Shown: positions 33,615 through 45,278, numbered from the stretch's first letter. The stretch: 64,000 bases of DNA from Parietaria judaica (GCA_954871525.1 OX940864.1:4334001-4398000); one strand, 5' to 3'. The notes: generated by a model from the letters alone, not told the origin. Numbers and translations: made by a program.

Positions 33615-34302
33615 CTTGGTTACGGAGGTCATTTTCAAGGCTTTTGGACGATTTTTCAATCCTGTTTTCTTGAGCAAGAATCAGAGATTCAATCTCTTCA
33701 ACACTATGTGGATCAATTCGAGTATTGACAGATGTTCGGAACGAATCGTACTCAATCGGAAGACCATCAAGGATTCGATCTACATGTTCTTTAATGGTGA
33801 CAGTATGACCAACAAGACCAAGAAGATCAACGAGATTTCAGACCTTGAGAAGATAATCGTTGACGGAAAGAGAGTCTTTCTTGACATTTGAAAGTTGATA
33901 TTGGTTGACTTTGGCTCTGACCTGTTGTGCAAAATGAACATCGAGGTTCTTCCACGCCTGAGCGGTCGATTCACAGTTCACAATTCTTCGAACGAGTTGA
34001 TCGGCCATTTGCGACATGATCCAAGACAGGACCATTTGATCTTGTGAGTCCCAATCAAGAAAAAGAGGGTTAATCTGACCTTTTGCAGCATCAGATTCAT
34101 TTGCAAACTTCGGTGGAGGCTGAGCTTCAGGATCAATGAATTGCTGAAGCCGATGACCTCTCAACGTGGCTATGACTTGCTTCCTCCAAATCAAGAAATT
34201 GTTGTCGTCAAGCTTTGAAGAGAGAGGGTGATTGAACGAAATCGGCTGAAATCTTGATTCCGTGCTTGAATCCTTGCTTGAATCTTTACTCTGATCTCCC
34301 AT
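33615..34302 (-). pseudogene. copia gag (UBN2-type), 3' truncated
   Basis: Starts MGDQSKDSSKDSS. It then shows NHPLSSKLDDNNFLIWRKQVIATLRGH, DQMVLSWIMSQMADQLVRRIV, TAQAWKNLDVHF and QYQLSNVKKDSLSVNDYLLKV, typical copia Gag. A stop (near 33836) interrupts it; homologous sequence continues for about 75 codons (GLPIEYDSFRTSV...EEIESLILAQENR) and then ends. No zinc knuckle was reached. Confidence 0.85.
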
Positions 34303-34518
34303 TTTCCTATAGGGTTCTGAATTGCGAAGAAGAAAATCGCAGTCCAAAGGATTTCAACCACTTCAGATCTGGTGAACGCTACCAGAGGAATTCTTTCAAT
34401 AATTGCAGAGCTGATCAGCTTCGATGAAGCTCGATGTTGCAGCGGAACATGCAAGAAAAAGAGGATGAGGAGGATCGAACGATGATACCAGGCTTGGAAT
34501 GATATTGCTCTGATACCA

Positions 34519-34729
34519 TGTTTAATTCTTGAGAGAGAAGAAGGTTTCAAAGAATACCTCAAGAATGAATTTCATTATTGTGTTATGAATTACAAACAAG
34601 CACCTGTATAAATATACAGTGCGGGAAAGGGAAAGCCAGAGTGATTAACAAACTCTGTTACAATATATTTTAATAGACTATATTTATATAAACTATTATA
34701 TTACAAGGGTAAAATAGACTATTCTAACA
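34519..34729 (-). repeat. 5' LTR of the gag-only copia
   Basis: TG...CA bounded, 211 bp, with a TATA-like TATTTATAC on the minus strand. It is immediately followed by the TGGTATCAGAGC primer site. Confidence 0.85.
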
Positions 34730-35230
34730 TTAAGGATGAATTTTATTATCGAGTTTTTCGTTATTAAGTTTTAATGAAATTATTCTTCTAGTTTTGCTAT
34801 GTTCAAGATGTGTTAGTTTTTCGGTTTATGTGTTATCATTCTTCATATAGATTAAGTAATGCTGCTTTTATGTTATTTTTATAACGCATCTTTCCACTAA
34901 TCGTTTCACACTTTTTCATATCAACACAATATTAGAGATTTAATTAGCATTACTATTAGTAACTTTTTAACGAGATAATAAAAAGATTCCCGAAGCTTTG
35001 TCGTTTCTCTACAGTTTAATTCTCAATTTCATTTTTAGTAATTTGTATTCATCTCAAAATATTATTATAATTATCTTTGAGGTTACTGTTTGTTATTAGA
35101 TTCTCTTAATTTGCTTCCTCGTGGTTCTATGACTCCGTTTTCCTTGTGCTAGCGTGATCACTCCGCCTATGAATGGTGCGAATATGTTTATAGATGAACA
35201 TATCAACCTTATTAATTCAATAATAGAAGT
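34730..35230. other. AT-rich intergenic DNA, nothing recognised
   Basis: No coding region or structured repeat was seen. Confidence 0.4.
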
Positions 35231-35235
35231 AAAAG

Positions 35236-35545
35236 TAGCTATTTGGCTCTATCATGCAACTAATTGTGATCTACCCCACATTTGCACAAAGAGAGACAAA
35301 CAAATCTTAATTAAATCGAAAAAATCTTGATCAGTACTTCGTTGGTGATCTTCCAATCTTTCATTTATTAACAGTTATACGTCAAAATAATTGCACATGT
35401 GGAACAAAGAATACCATACACAAATTTATCCATGTTTTAAAATTATATATCTCACGTTTAAAAAAATTAATGCTCGAAAATTAGTACTTGTACGATGAAT
35501 ATAATCACCATAGATTGATACATATATGTATCCACTTATATATAT
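35236..35545 (+). promoter_or_regulatory. WSD-C upstream region sharing blocks with the distal WSD-D promoter
   Basis: Blocks CTCTATCAT, CCACATTTGCAC, AACAAATCT, AAATCGAA and ATTGCACA..GGA..A..AATACCATA occur here in the same order as at 47050-47262. A TATA-like CACTTATATATAT lies at about 35533-35545, some 60 bp before the ATG. The similarity fits a common promoter inherited by duplication. Confidence 0.6.
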
Positions 35546-35852
35546 CCCATATGTGAGGAACCTACAAGCTACTAAAAATCCTCTTGAAGATACAAAACGA
35601 CAATGAGCACGTTGAGAGAGATCGTCGTGAGACCTATCAAAACGACACTTGATCAGAAAAATGGCGAGGAAGAAAACGAAGAGCCCGTTAGTCCAGTTGG
35701 TCGTCTGTTCCTTGAAGATGACTTGAATCTTCATATCTTGGCGATCATGGGTTTCAAGACCAAGATTGATCCTGATAAGGCCAAGGCTGAGTTTGCTCAA
35801 ACCATGCTCAATCACCCTCGTTTCTCAAGTTTGATGGTAAGAATATAGTTTA

Positions 35853-36320
35853 GAGAAATGACTCTTAATAGTCAAATTGAAACGTTTGATTAGCCAAATA
35901 GCCAACCTTTCATTTTTCTTTGCAAAATAGCCAAATTGATGAGGTGACTATTTAATAACATATTTTATACCTATAATACCATTTTAACATATTAACGTGT
36001 ATTAACAAAGTTAATTTTTCTTAAAAATAAGAACATTTACTTGTGTTTACAGAAAATCTATATTAACGTGTATTAACTGAGTTAATTTGTTTAAAAATAA
36101 AAAATCGTGATTAAAATTTTAACAAAAATTTAATTTATTTTTAAACAAATTAACTCAGTTAATACACGTTAATATAGTTAATACACGTTAATACAAATTA
36201 AGGTAATACGGTCTTTCGTGATTTATTAATGTGGTTAATTGGCTATTTGGCAATATTAATCAAAATGTTGACTATTTTGCAAAATAGTTTTTCTAGTTTG
36301 GCTATATGGCTATAGAGCAC
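35853..36320. mobile_element. MULE-type MITE in WSD-C intron 1, 9-bp target duplication
   Basis: Terminal arms carry AATAGCCAAA-type units mirrored by TTTGGCTAT..GGCTATAGAGC. The exact 9-mer TATAGTTTA flanks both sides (35844-35852 and 36321-36329), the duplication length of Mutator-like transposons. The interior has inverted copies of TTAACGTGTATTAA..GAGTTAA. It is the same terminal family as 15789-17305. Confidence 0.8.
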
Positions 36321-36364
36321 TATAGTTTATATATATAAATATATTTATATATATATATTTATAG

Positions 36365-36548
36365 GGTCGGCCCTGAGTTTGTCGTTTTTTATCGGGGCCT
36401 AGGCTAAATAAATTTTTAAGGCCCTTAAAATACTAAAAATAGTTTTTTTTTTCATATTTAATGAGAAAAATAATAATATATAAAAAATTGGGCCCCCTAA
36501 ATTTGGAGTCCGAAGCGCTAGCCTTGCTCGCCTATAATCAAGACTGGC

Positions 36549-36600
<52 letters not shown>
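36365..36600. mobile_element. MITE-like GGTCGGCCC...GACTGGCCC block plus AT microsatellite
   Basis: GGGTCGGCCCTGAG at about 36363 and CAAGACTGGCCC at about 36539 are diverged inverted ends around an AT-rich core. A long (AT)n run at about 36550-36599 follows. A related GGCCGGCC block lies near 59625-59850. Located in WSD-C intron 1. Confidence 0.5.
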
Positions 36601-36601
<1 letters not shown>

Positions 36602-36993
36602 GTGGGTGTAATATGTGCGTTTTAGAGTATTGAGATTTTGAAAATTGTAATCGATATACTACGGTTTAACTCTTTAACTGAGAGTTGAGAATTTTCTCTT
36701 GTAGGCTCTGATTATTCAACTTGAAAGACGTGTTTTGACTTATCTAATTAGTTACACGATTATATGTTCAGTCGTCGATCGGTCGAACTCGTTTGATCGC
36801 AATTGTCTTTACTGTCTACTGATGCGGTCTTTAGACATGTTCTCGGTTGTCTAGCTATATATTTCCACTTCACCAGTCAATTTGACACTACGGTACAAAT
36901 AATAACAGAAATATATATAACCAATGTTTATGAGGGAAAGCAACTCTAATTGGCGACCAAAATATGTTAACACGTATGTTGGTAATGAGGTAA

Positions 36994-37096
36994 CATTTGG
37001 GAAGAAACCCACTAACAACATACATGTTACCTCACTTTTTTTTATATATAAAAAAAGTGAAGTAACATGTGTATTAATGGGTTTTTTTTCCCAAAT
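36994..37096. mobile_element. Short near-perfect hairpin MITE in WSD-C intron 1
   Basis: About 50-bp arms (CATTTGGGAAGAAACCCA...ATGTTACCTCACTTTTTTT) pair with their complement, with a short ATATAT loop and a few mismatches. Size and structure resemble small Tc1/Mariner-type MITEs, but a flanking TA duplication is not clear. Confidence 0.6.
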
Positions 37097-38404
37097 TGAG
37101 TTTCCACGTCAAAATTCCTTAGCTGCTTTCGTGTTCTTTTTTTTATATTCTAATATGAGCTCTATCTTTCCTAATCCAGATTGAAAATGAACAAAATGGT
37201 AGCAAAACCATGAATTGGGTAAGAACAAATGTAAATATTGACAATCACATCATCGTCCCCCACATCGACATATCTGAAGGTTACACAAACAATGGAGAAA
37301 AGTTAGTTGAAGACTACATCTATAACCTTACAAAAATCAGGCTCGACCCGACAAAGCCTCTTTGGGAGCTTCACATCCTCAACGTTGAAACCCCGTTGTG
37401 CCAAAGTGTTGGCATCTTCATCTTCCACCATTGCCTCGGGGACGGAGTATCTCTCATTTCCTTGTTACTTGCTTCGAGTCGCTCAATCGCAGATCCTAAT
37501 TCTTTACCAACAATTCCAACAGCAAAAACCACAGACCGAATAATCAGGATTACCGCCGGGCAAAGGTTTTTAAGCGTCTTGTTAGGGTTTTGATGGGTTA
37601 TAAAAGTCTTTTGCAACTCCGCTCTGGATATTATATATTTTGTTGCCACCCTTTTTGCGGTCAAAGATAGCAAGACACCTATTAAAAGACATCCAACTGC
37701 CAATAGCAACAATCCTCGGAAAGTGATTTTCGGGTTTGTTAGTATGGATGATGTAAAATTAGTAAAAAATGCAATGAAAATGGTAAGTTCTTTACATTTT
37801 TTATATTTTATTAAATTATATATTAATGTTTTTTTTTTCTTCAATAATCAATGTCTCTATTTTGTCTCTTGTAGACCATAAATGATGTTGCTTTAGGTGT
37901 CACACAAGCTGGCTTATCTAAATACTTAAACAGAAGATACAGTAAGTTTTCGTTTTATTTACTTTGAACTTGCCAATATAATTTGTCAGATATATATTAT
38001 CTTAGAGTTTGATAAATACATGAAATATCAGCATATAAATTCTTTAATTTTGGCAAAATATATCTTATGTTTGTTTGGCATGATAAAATAGGTGTTGATA
38101 AGAAGAATACCAAGGGTGTGATCCAAAAGAATAATAACCTTCCGAAAAATATTCGTCTTAGATCTTTGTTGGTTGTTAATATTAGAAAATCACCGGGAAT
38201 TCAGGTCAGTATTTTTTTTCTTTTAACAGAGGCACTAAGTTTATTATATACATATACCCTTCCACCTTCACTACTAGTCATTCACTCAGTTATATGCATA
38301 TATGAGTGACAATCAGATCATATAGTTACAGGTTTGAGTAAGCTATAATATTGATGATCATGTCGAATATGATTAAATAAATGGTGCACATAACACGAAC
38401 ACTA

Positions 38405-38850
38405 CAAGTACACGAGCTTAAAATGAATTAACTGCTCATTGAATAACAATATTATTCAATTGAGGAATATATAATAGGTTTCATAATCTTATATTTGATT
38501 GTATTGATCAATGTAAAACGAGCCCAAAATGAAGTAGTTGTCCGTTGATATTATAACAATCATTTAAAATACTAATTAAATGTGCCAACACGTTTAATAA
38601 GATTAAGAAATAGGACGCATATGAGCTTATGTAAAATACCAATGAAGTAGTTGCTCGTTGCATAACAATATTATTCAATTGAGGAATATAATAAGTTTCA
38701 TAATCTGATATATGATTGTATTGATTAATGTAAAACGAGCGCAAAATGAAGTAGTTGTCCGTTGATACTATCACAATCATTGAAAATACTAATTAAATGT
38801 GCCAACACGTTTAATAAGAAATAGGATGCATACGAGCTTATGTAAAATTA
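38405..38850 (+). repeat. 218-bp tandem duplication in WSD-C intron 4
   Basis: The motif CAATATTATTCAATTGAGG starts at 38448 and again at 38666, and surrounding sequence matches over about 200 bp with scattered changes. It lies directly before the foldback copy at 38864. Confidence 0.8.
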
Positions 38851-38863
38851 CTATAAAAAAAAG

Positions 38864-39855
38864 GTAAACTGCGGCTAATGTACCCAATGTTTGATCGGCT
38901 GTGGATTATGTACCCAATATTTTTTTTTCGACGGCTAATGTACCCAAACTTAATTCCGTTAGATTTTTTCGTGTTTTCCGTTACTTGACCATCAGCGAGT
39001 GACTACTCTTCTATATGTACACTTTTCGTATTTTTGGCATAACTCACTCATTTTTTGTCCAAATTTAATGAATAAACTACCGTTGGAAATCTAAGAGATA
39101 GATCTACAACTTTGATGTTTTAAGTTTTGTAAAATAAAGTTTTAAAAATACGAAATTTCAATTACAACGTAAAACTGGACATTAATTTAATGCAAAATAT
39201 TTATTTCGAGCAAATTTTAATATACTTAATGAGTTTTTATGATGAAACGTAAAACTACAAAGTTGTAGATAAATCTTTTATCTTTCTAACGGTAGTTTAT
39301 TTATAAATTTTGGACATAAAAATGAGTTAGTTATGCCAAAAATATGAAAGATATAATGTGAAAAATCTTTCGTATTTTTGGCATAACTTACTCATTTTTT
39401 GTCTAAAACTGTTAAATAAACTACCGCTGAAAAGATAAAAGATTTATCTACAATGTTTTAGTTTTATGTTTTATCAGGAAAAATCATTAAGTATATTAAA
39501 ATTTGATCGAAACAAATATTTTGCATTACACTAATGTCCAGTTTTACGTTGTAATTGAAATTTCATATTTTTTTAAAACTTTTTTTTACAAAACTTAAAA
39601 CACCAAAGTTGTAGATATATCTCTTAGCTTTCCAACGGTAGTTTATTCATGAAATTTGGAGAAAAAAATGAGTGAGTTATGCCAAAAATACAAAAACTGT
39701 ACATACAGAGGAGGAATCACTTGCTGACGGTTAAGTGACGTAAAACATAAAAAAAAATCTAACGGAATCAAGTTTGGGTACATTAGCTGTCGAAAATAAA
39801 CATTGGGTACATAATCCGAAGAAATCAAACATTAGGTACACTAGCTACAATTTAC
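38864..39855. mobile_element. Long-TIR foldback element, copy 2 (WSD-C intron 4)
   Basis: The ends GTAAACTGCGGCTAATG and its diverged complement (...CTAGCTACAATTTAC) bound a nested palindrome of about 0.99 kb, closely similar to 3972-4905. Both flanks are A-rich, so a target duplication cannot be judged. No coding region. Confidence 0.8.
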
Positions 39856-41611
39856 AAAAAAAAAAAAAAAAGGCAGCCACACGATAATACACCATATTAT
39901 ATTTCACCCTTGCATTCATTCGTGTGTCTGTGTACACACGCGCATGGCAATTATGTATGTGAAGGCTTTAGCTGATATGATGGAGAAAAATGCCAAAGCT
40001 AAATGGGGAAATTCTATCGGTTTCGTTCTTCTTCCCTTCACAATTGGCTTGAAAGATGATCTCTGGACTACGTTCGTGAAGCCAAAGCCACAATTGATCG
40101 GAAAAAACGCTCTCACGAAGCTTTCTGCACCTACTTAATTGTCACCCTATCTTACAAGTTTTTTGGCATTAAGGTAGATCTATCTTCTTCTTATTTTCAG
40201 TTTGGAAAAAATAAATTTTATTTCTATAAAAAAATTATATTATATTGAAAAATGAGATCTAAGGATACATAAACTATTAAAACCAGAAAAATCATCCATG
40301 ATAAGTTTAAAATATAATAAAATATATGGATGGAGACTTGCTAGTAAAAAAAAAAATAACAATTATAGTAGATCATCAACATATATTCGAAATCTCATGA
40401 CCACATTTTCATTAGCAGTTTTTCTCTTTATAGGCTCTCATTTGATAATGTTACAATTTCTGTGAATTTTAATATCGCGAATCAACTAAATATTTTTATG
40501 TAACACTTTAGAATTAATAAAAAAATGTTGGCTCATCAAGGAATTTGGAAAAATATATCCATGAACTTATAAGATCTTATATGTATCATTGTTAGTCAAA
40601 TCATAACTAAATTATAATTTGATAAATTGTTTATTAACACTGATTGATTACTATAATATACAGTATGCAAGTTCAATTTTTCGAAGAGCTTTGGCCAACA
40701 CGACCATGGTGTTCTCAAACGTTGCGGGGCCAATTGAAGAAATTAACTTTCTCGGACATCCAATGGCCTTCCTCTCAGCGACTAACTATGGAGCATTAAA
40801 TGTAAGTAAAACAATATTCTTGTTATTATTTAGAACTTAAATGCTAATAATTTTTTTAAGATATTTTGGCAAAAATATTCATTTCTTGCAACAACAAAAA
40901 AATACTTATATTCTCATTTTTTTGGCACAAAATCCCAATACAAAACTCTTGGAAAAAGTAATTAAGGTTGTCCATCAACTCACTACATTAATGTTTCATG
41001 TGGAATTATTGACTACGAACACATAATTAGTTTTATCTCTCTCGGCCAAGTTTTTGCTTTTCTGACCACGTTACATGACTGACATATAGGTAGTGTCTTA
41101 ATTTTTTGCATTTTACTTATAACATATTTTTGCTACTATACGAGAATTAAGCGTTCGTTGTCAATTCCTTGAAGTTTTGGTAGATCATACTCGGTCAAAA
41201 GGAGCAAAAATGTTGACAAATCATGTGTCGTCACGTGGAATTTCACAGTAGAGAGTTGACAGAAAAAACTTATTTACTTATGTCAAAAAAAAAATTATGT
41301 CTTTAAAATTTGTGCGACAAAAGATTAAGAATATAAATCATACTTTTTATTATATGAAAGTATTTTTGTAGCATATACTTAAAAAAGGATGGGTTAGCGA
41401 ATGACAATTAAAACTCTTGTTACTATTTTGAAGCCAATAGAATTTATTGCACGAATTGATGGTTACTTTCACGAGTTATGCGAATAAGATGGCTATTGCT
41501 CTCTCGGTTGATGAAAACACTATTGCTGACCCCGACCAATTACGTGACGACATTATTGAATCGCTCAAGATTATCAAAGAATGCGTGATTGAGAAAGGGA
41601 TTGCCAAGTAA

Positions 41612-43029
41612 AATTGTGTTCACTAGTACAAATTATAGATTATACATATAAAAAAATCGTTTTCAAAATGCTGGAAAAGACAGTCACCGCGGCGACGGCG
41701 AGACGTATCCTCGCTGCGCCGACTGTGCTTGATTTGCGGTTTAGACTCCCTAGCTACTTCTGGTTTTATATATTTCTTGTTCAGTTATTATGTTCGAATC
41801 AATTATTTTATTTTATCACCTGAAAAGAGTTCGAAGATTATTTATTTTGCACTTCTTATGCTCTTTTCTTTATTGGCTTATATATTTTGATTGATGGTCT
41901 ATCGTTTTGTTACAAGCCTCCACAAGGGTTTTACAGAATTTTCTCAATTTTTCATCAATGTATGAGGATTAACCCTCGAGTATAACGGCGTGCCGGAGCC
42001 CCATAAAGTTAATCATCACATCTTTTGTCCTACTAATTCGGAGAGAATCAAAAGATTACTTTCTAATAGTAAAGATAAATATTCGGTTTTAACTATGAAT
42101 AAATAGGATCCATACATTGTGTATCACGAACAAATATAACTAGCTAGTTTTGTATTTCAAATTTTAGGTGGATGTGCAAAAATTAATCCGGAAGAACTCT
42201 CCACATAACAAAAGTTAATTTCCCTTGATTAAATTTCTTAAATGTATAAGAAAACTAATTGATATTAGATTATTTTTGGGGGTCGTAGTATATACATATG
42301 ATTCAAAAGTTAAGGAAAATTAATGTACATTGTGTTTTAGGGTTGAATTGATATTTTTCAATTTTTAAGTATCATCAAGCTGATAAAATTCTGTTTTAAT
42401 GGGGTAAGAATGATTTTAAAAAAAGTTTCAAATCGATAATAGATTATTCAAATAAAATTATATATAAGTTTACAAATGCTTACTAACGGAGCAAATCTTA
42501 ACAAAATAAAATGAGTACTAATGAACTTTTATAAAAATAAAAAAAAATAAAAAAATAAACATGCTGTCACTTTTGCCTATTAATGCCTATTCTACGGGTA
42601 GTTTTATCATAGCTATCCCAAATATCAGTATACTTACCACGGATTTATAGTGCTATGGTGCTCTCTAGTTAATAAAATTATTCTTCCTAACTATGATACG
42701 ACGATATTGTCCAGTAGCTGGAAGTTATTGAAGACATATTTAAGATATTTCAACTAACACAGTACTTTAGCCGCTCTACTTCAATTCATAATTTTTTTTT
42801 AAAGTATATATATATATATATATTATTTTTTTTGCTCGACTTTTGTGAAGTAGTTATTTCGGGGGCTATCGATTCATCGCGTTCTTAATAAATTGGTTCT
42901 AGATAGTGTCAGAATAATTTTTTATTTCAAACATATAACTTTTTTTTTTTTTTGAAGATAACATATAACTTAATTTCAAGAGAACATTTTGCACCTTTCA
43001 CACTCAACGTTTATTGCTTGATTACGATA
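41612..43029. other. Intergenic DNA downstream of WSD-C
   Basis: Mostly AT-rich. A small GC-rich patch at about 41678-41755 stands out but I do not recognise it. An AT run lies at about 42805-42825. No gene was supported. Confidence 0.4.
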
Positions 43030-43037
43030 GTGAACAG

Positions 43038-43795
43038 TAGGGGTGCAAATAAAACTCGGAAATGCGGGTTTTAAACCGCATCCGGACCGGAACCGTATTT
43101 TAAATAAACCGTAACCGTATTAATCCGGGTTAAACCGGAACCGGTTTATTAAAAAAACCCCATCCGGATTAAACCGGTTCCGGGTACCGGATTTAGAGAA
43201 TAAAAAACCCGGAACCCGCATAGTAGCTTACTAAAACCCGGTTATTAAATATATACATAAAAATATTTAGAATTTTCATACAAAAAAATACATATTGAAT
43301 TTCTATCAAGAGAAATATTCATTTATTTGTTTCTCATCCAACTCCAAACTAATGTTGTAGGTTAATCATTTGTTTCTTCTAGTCCAAATTGATATAATTT
43401 TTTATCTCACAGTACTAATAGTATAAAACATTACATGTATTTATTATGTTAATTACTTATCAGTTTTTGTAAGTATATGTGTTATGTTTATGATATAGTT
43501 TGATTTTTTAATTTTGGCTATAATTACTTAAAGTTTTTTTTTTAAATATAAAATTTAGGTTCAAATCCGTATTATAACCCGGAACCGAATTTTAAAACCG
43601 AAAATAAATAAAAAATCGGATCCGGGTTTAAAAACCGGTTTTTTATTTTAAAACCGGATTTTGACCCGGATCCGGATTTCCGGGTTTTTATGTAAAATTA
43701 TTCGGATCCGGGTTTCAATTTCAAAAAACCCGGATTCCGGATCCGGGTAGCGGGTATGGCAAAAAATCCGGGTACCCGGTCCGCTTGCACCCCTA
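43038..43795. mobile_element. hAT-type MITE with 11-bp TIR and 8-bp target duplication
   Basis: Terminal TAGGGGTGCAA and its exact complement TTGCACCCCTA bound a 758-bp element. The exact 8-mer GTGAACAG flanks it (43030-43037 and 43796-43803). Both halves are packed with variants of AACCCGGATCCGGGTTT and AAACCGGTT, many palindromic, as in known hAT MITEs with subterminal repeats. No transposase. Confidence 0.92.
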
Positions 43796-43803
43796 GTGAA
43801 CAG

Positions 43804-45059
43804 CTCTTGCATTTCACTTCCCATTCCCAAGTTTGTTTTTTGTTTTTTTGTTTTTATTTTAAATATGGGTTGTTGACTGACTATATACTTGCAATAATTT
43901 ATGCTGTTTTTTTTTTCTTTCTTTCTTAAATCCGGGCAAAATTCCCACAAGATAAGAACCGTTTATCTAAAATTACATTATAGCACTTAAAGTTAATATT
44001 ATTGACAAAAAAAATTTCACTCTCCTTTAACTTTTTTGTATCAACCCTTAAGTAATCTTTCAAAATCCCTCCAAATCCTCATCTTGTTAAGGAATTAGAT
44101 TTATTTTTTCTTCTAAAAATTTATTATTATTTATTTAAAAAAATTTAAGTAGTATTTAATATATTTTTAAAAAAAAAAAAAAACTCATCATTATACTCAT
44201 TGTATTTTTGGGGTATACTCATACAACTTGATCGGCACAATCATTAATAGTTTTAATCATTAATTGTTTTAAAAGTCTTATGTAAACTCGTATATATGTA
44301 AATTATATGGGTATTGTTGTACCGCTTTGGTATACTTGTAAATTGAAATTGCGGCAGTTTTTTAAGCATACTCTAAAACATTGACAGGAACAACAATGTA
44401 ACTAGAGAGTCATAAACACAAACTGCAGATGTGTAGAAGATAAATTTAGTAAGTACGTATATTGCAAGCAAGGATCAAACACACGCCCGTTGGAAGAAAA
44501 AAAAAAGTGAAAATGTTAACCTTTTTAAGTAAAAATTCATAAGTATTTTTAATTTGTGACTCATTAATTAATATTTGGAATTTAAATTACGTTTAAAATT
44601 AATTATTAATTTGAATTAATTAATAAAAAAAATTTCTTTACGATTTTAATTTTTTTTTTAAATCGACAAAAAAAAAATCTCCCTTAATAATTTTCAAATA
44701 TCTTCTCCCTATTAATCAATATTCTAACGAGTTACGTGATTATGAAACTGTAATTATATTTACGAAAATTCAATAACGTGATGAACATCGTGACACTGTG
44801 CTTGTTTATGAGCTTCTGAAGGATTTTCAACAACAATATTACGAGCATTAAACTGTAGAAATATTTACGAAATTAAACTGTAAACATATTTACGAAAGTA
44901 TAAGAAAGATGTAGTTATAAAACTGTAAATATATGAACAACTTTGAAAAATTGTAAATTTATTAGCGAATAACGTAAATATGTTTACGAAACATTTACGA
45001 ATCTTGTGAATATGTAAACTATAAACATATTTACAAAACTGGATTTCGGTAATTGTATT
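43804..45059. other. AT-rich intergenic DNA with TTTACGAAA-type short repeats
   Basis: No gene. From about 44840 to 45050, units like GTAAA.ATATTTACGAAA recur in both orientations next to the captured RNA-binding-protein exon, suggesting they belong to the element that carried it. Confidence 0.45.
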
Positions 45060-45278
45060 TACCCCCGTAGCCTCCGCCACGCCCTCGCGGCGACCGCCGT
45101 AGCCTCCTCCGCCGCCTCCACCGCCGGAGCCGCGGGACTGGGCCTCGTTGACGGTGATGTTCCTGCCGTCGAGGTTCTGGCCGTTCATCCCCTCGATCGC
45201 CTCCCTCATGGCGTTCTCGTCGCTAAAGGTCACGAAGCCGAAGCCTCTAGATCGTCCGGTCTCGCGATCGTTGATGAT
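45060..45278 (-). pseudogene. Fragment of a glycine-rich RNA-binding protein (RRM exon 2)
   Basis: On the minus strand, an acceptor-like AAATCCGCAG (45279 upward) precedes [50 protein letters not shown] followed by a Gly run and [14 protein letters not shown] is the RNP1 motif, and the whole is the second half of an RRM as in plant GRP7/GRP8-type proteins, known to bind RNA in clock and stress responses. Exon 1 with RNP2 is absent upstream. After RREG the glycine-rich frame shifts and ends in AT-rich repeats. GC content jumps sharply here. It is most likely a captured or retained gene piece, not a working gene. Confidence 0.85.

Larger units (their letters stand above)
33615..34729 (-). mobile_element. 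copia remnant: 5' LTR, primer site and gag only
   Basis: On the minus strand the LTR is 34729-34519 (TGTTAGAATAG ... AATTAAACA, 211 bp). TGGTATCAGAGC (34518-34507) follows, the classic initiator-Met tRNA primer site. Gag starts at ATG 34302 and runs to about 33615, where copia similarity ends; protease, integrase and RT are missing. I saw no 3' LTR. It is either a 3'-truncated copy or a gag-only non-autonomous element. Confidence 0.85.
35603..41611 (+). pseudogene. WSD-C: full-length but inactivated wax ester synthase/DGAT gene
   Basis: The seven-exon structure is conserved: 35603-35836, 37180-37782, 37875-37941, 38092-38204, 39965-40173, 40664-40801, 41453-41611. The active site is HHCLGDG (from 37426). 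Three lesions are seen. First, TGA at 37591-37593 replaces the Trp codon seen as LGFWW in siblings. Second, exon 5 is 209 nt, not 210, with one C lost at about 40060 in the conserved RDDPLDY codons, shifting frame. Third, the last exon is preceded by TTGCAC where siblings have TTGCAG, removing the splice acceptor. Introns 1 and 4 are swollen by MITEs. A protein, if made, would stop after 129 codons of exon 2, beyond the active site but without the C-terminal domain. Confidence 0.92.
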
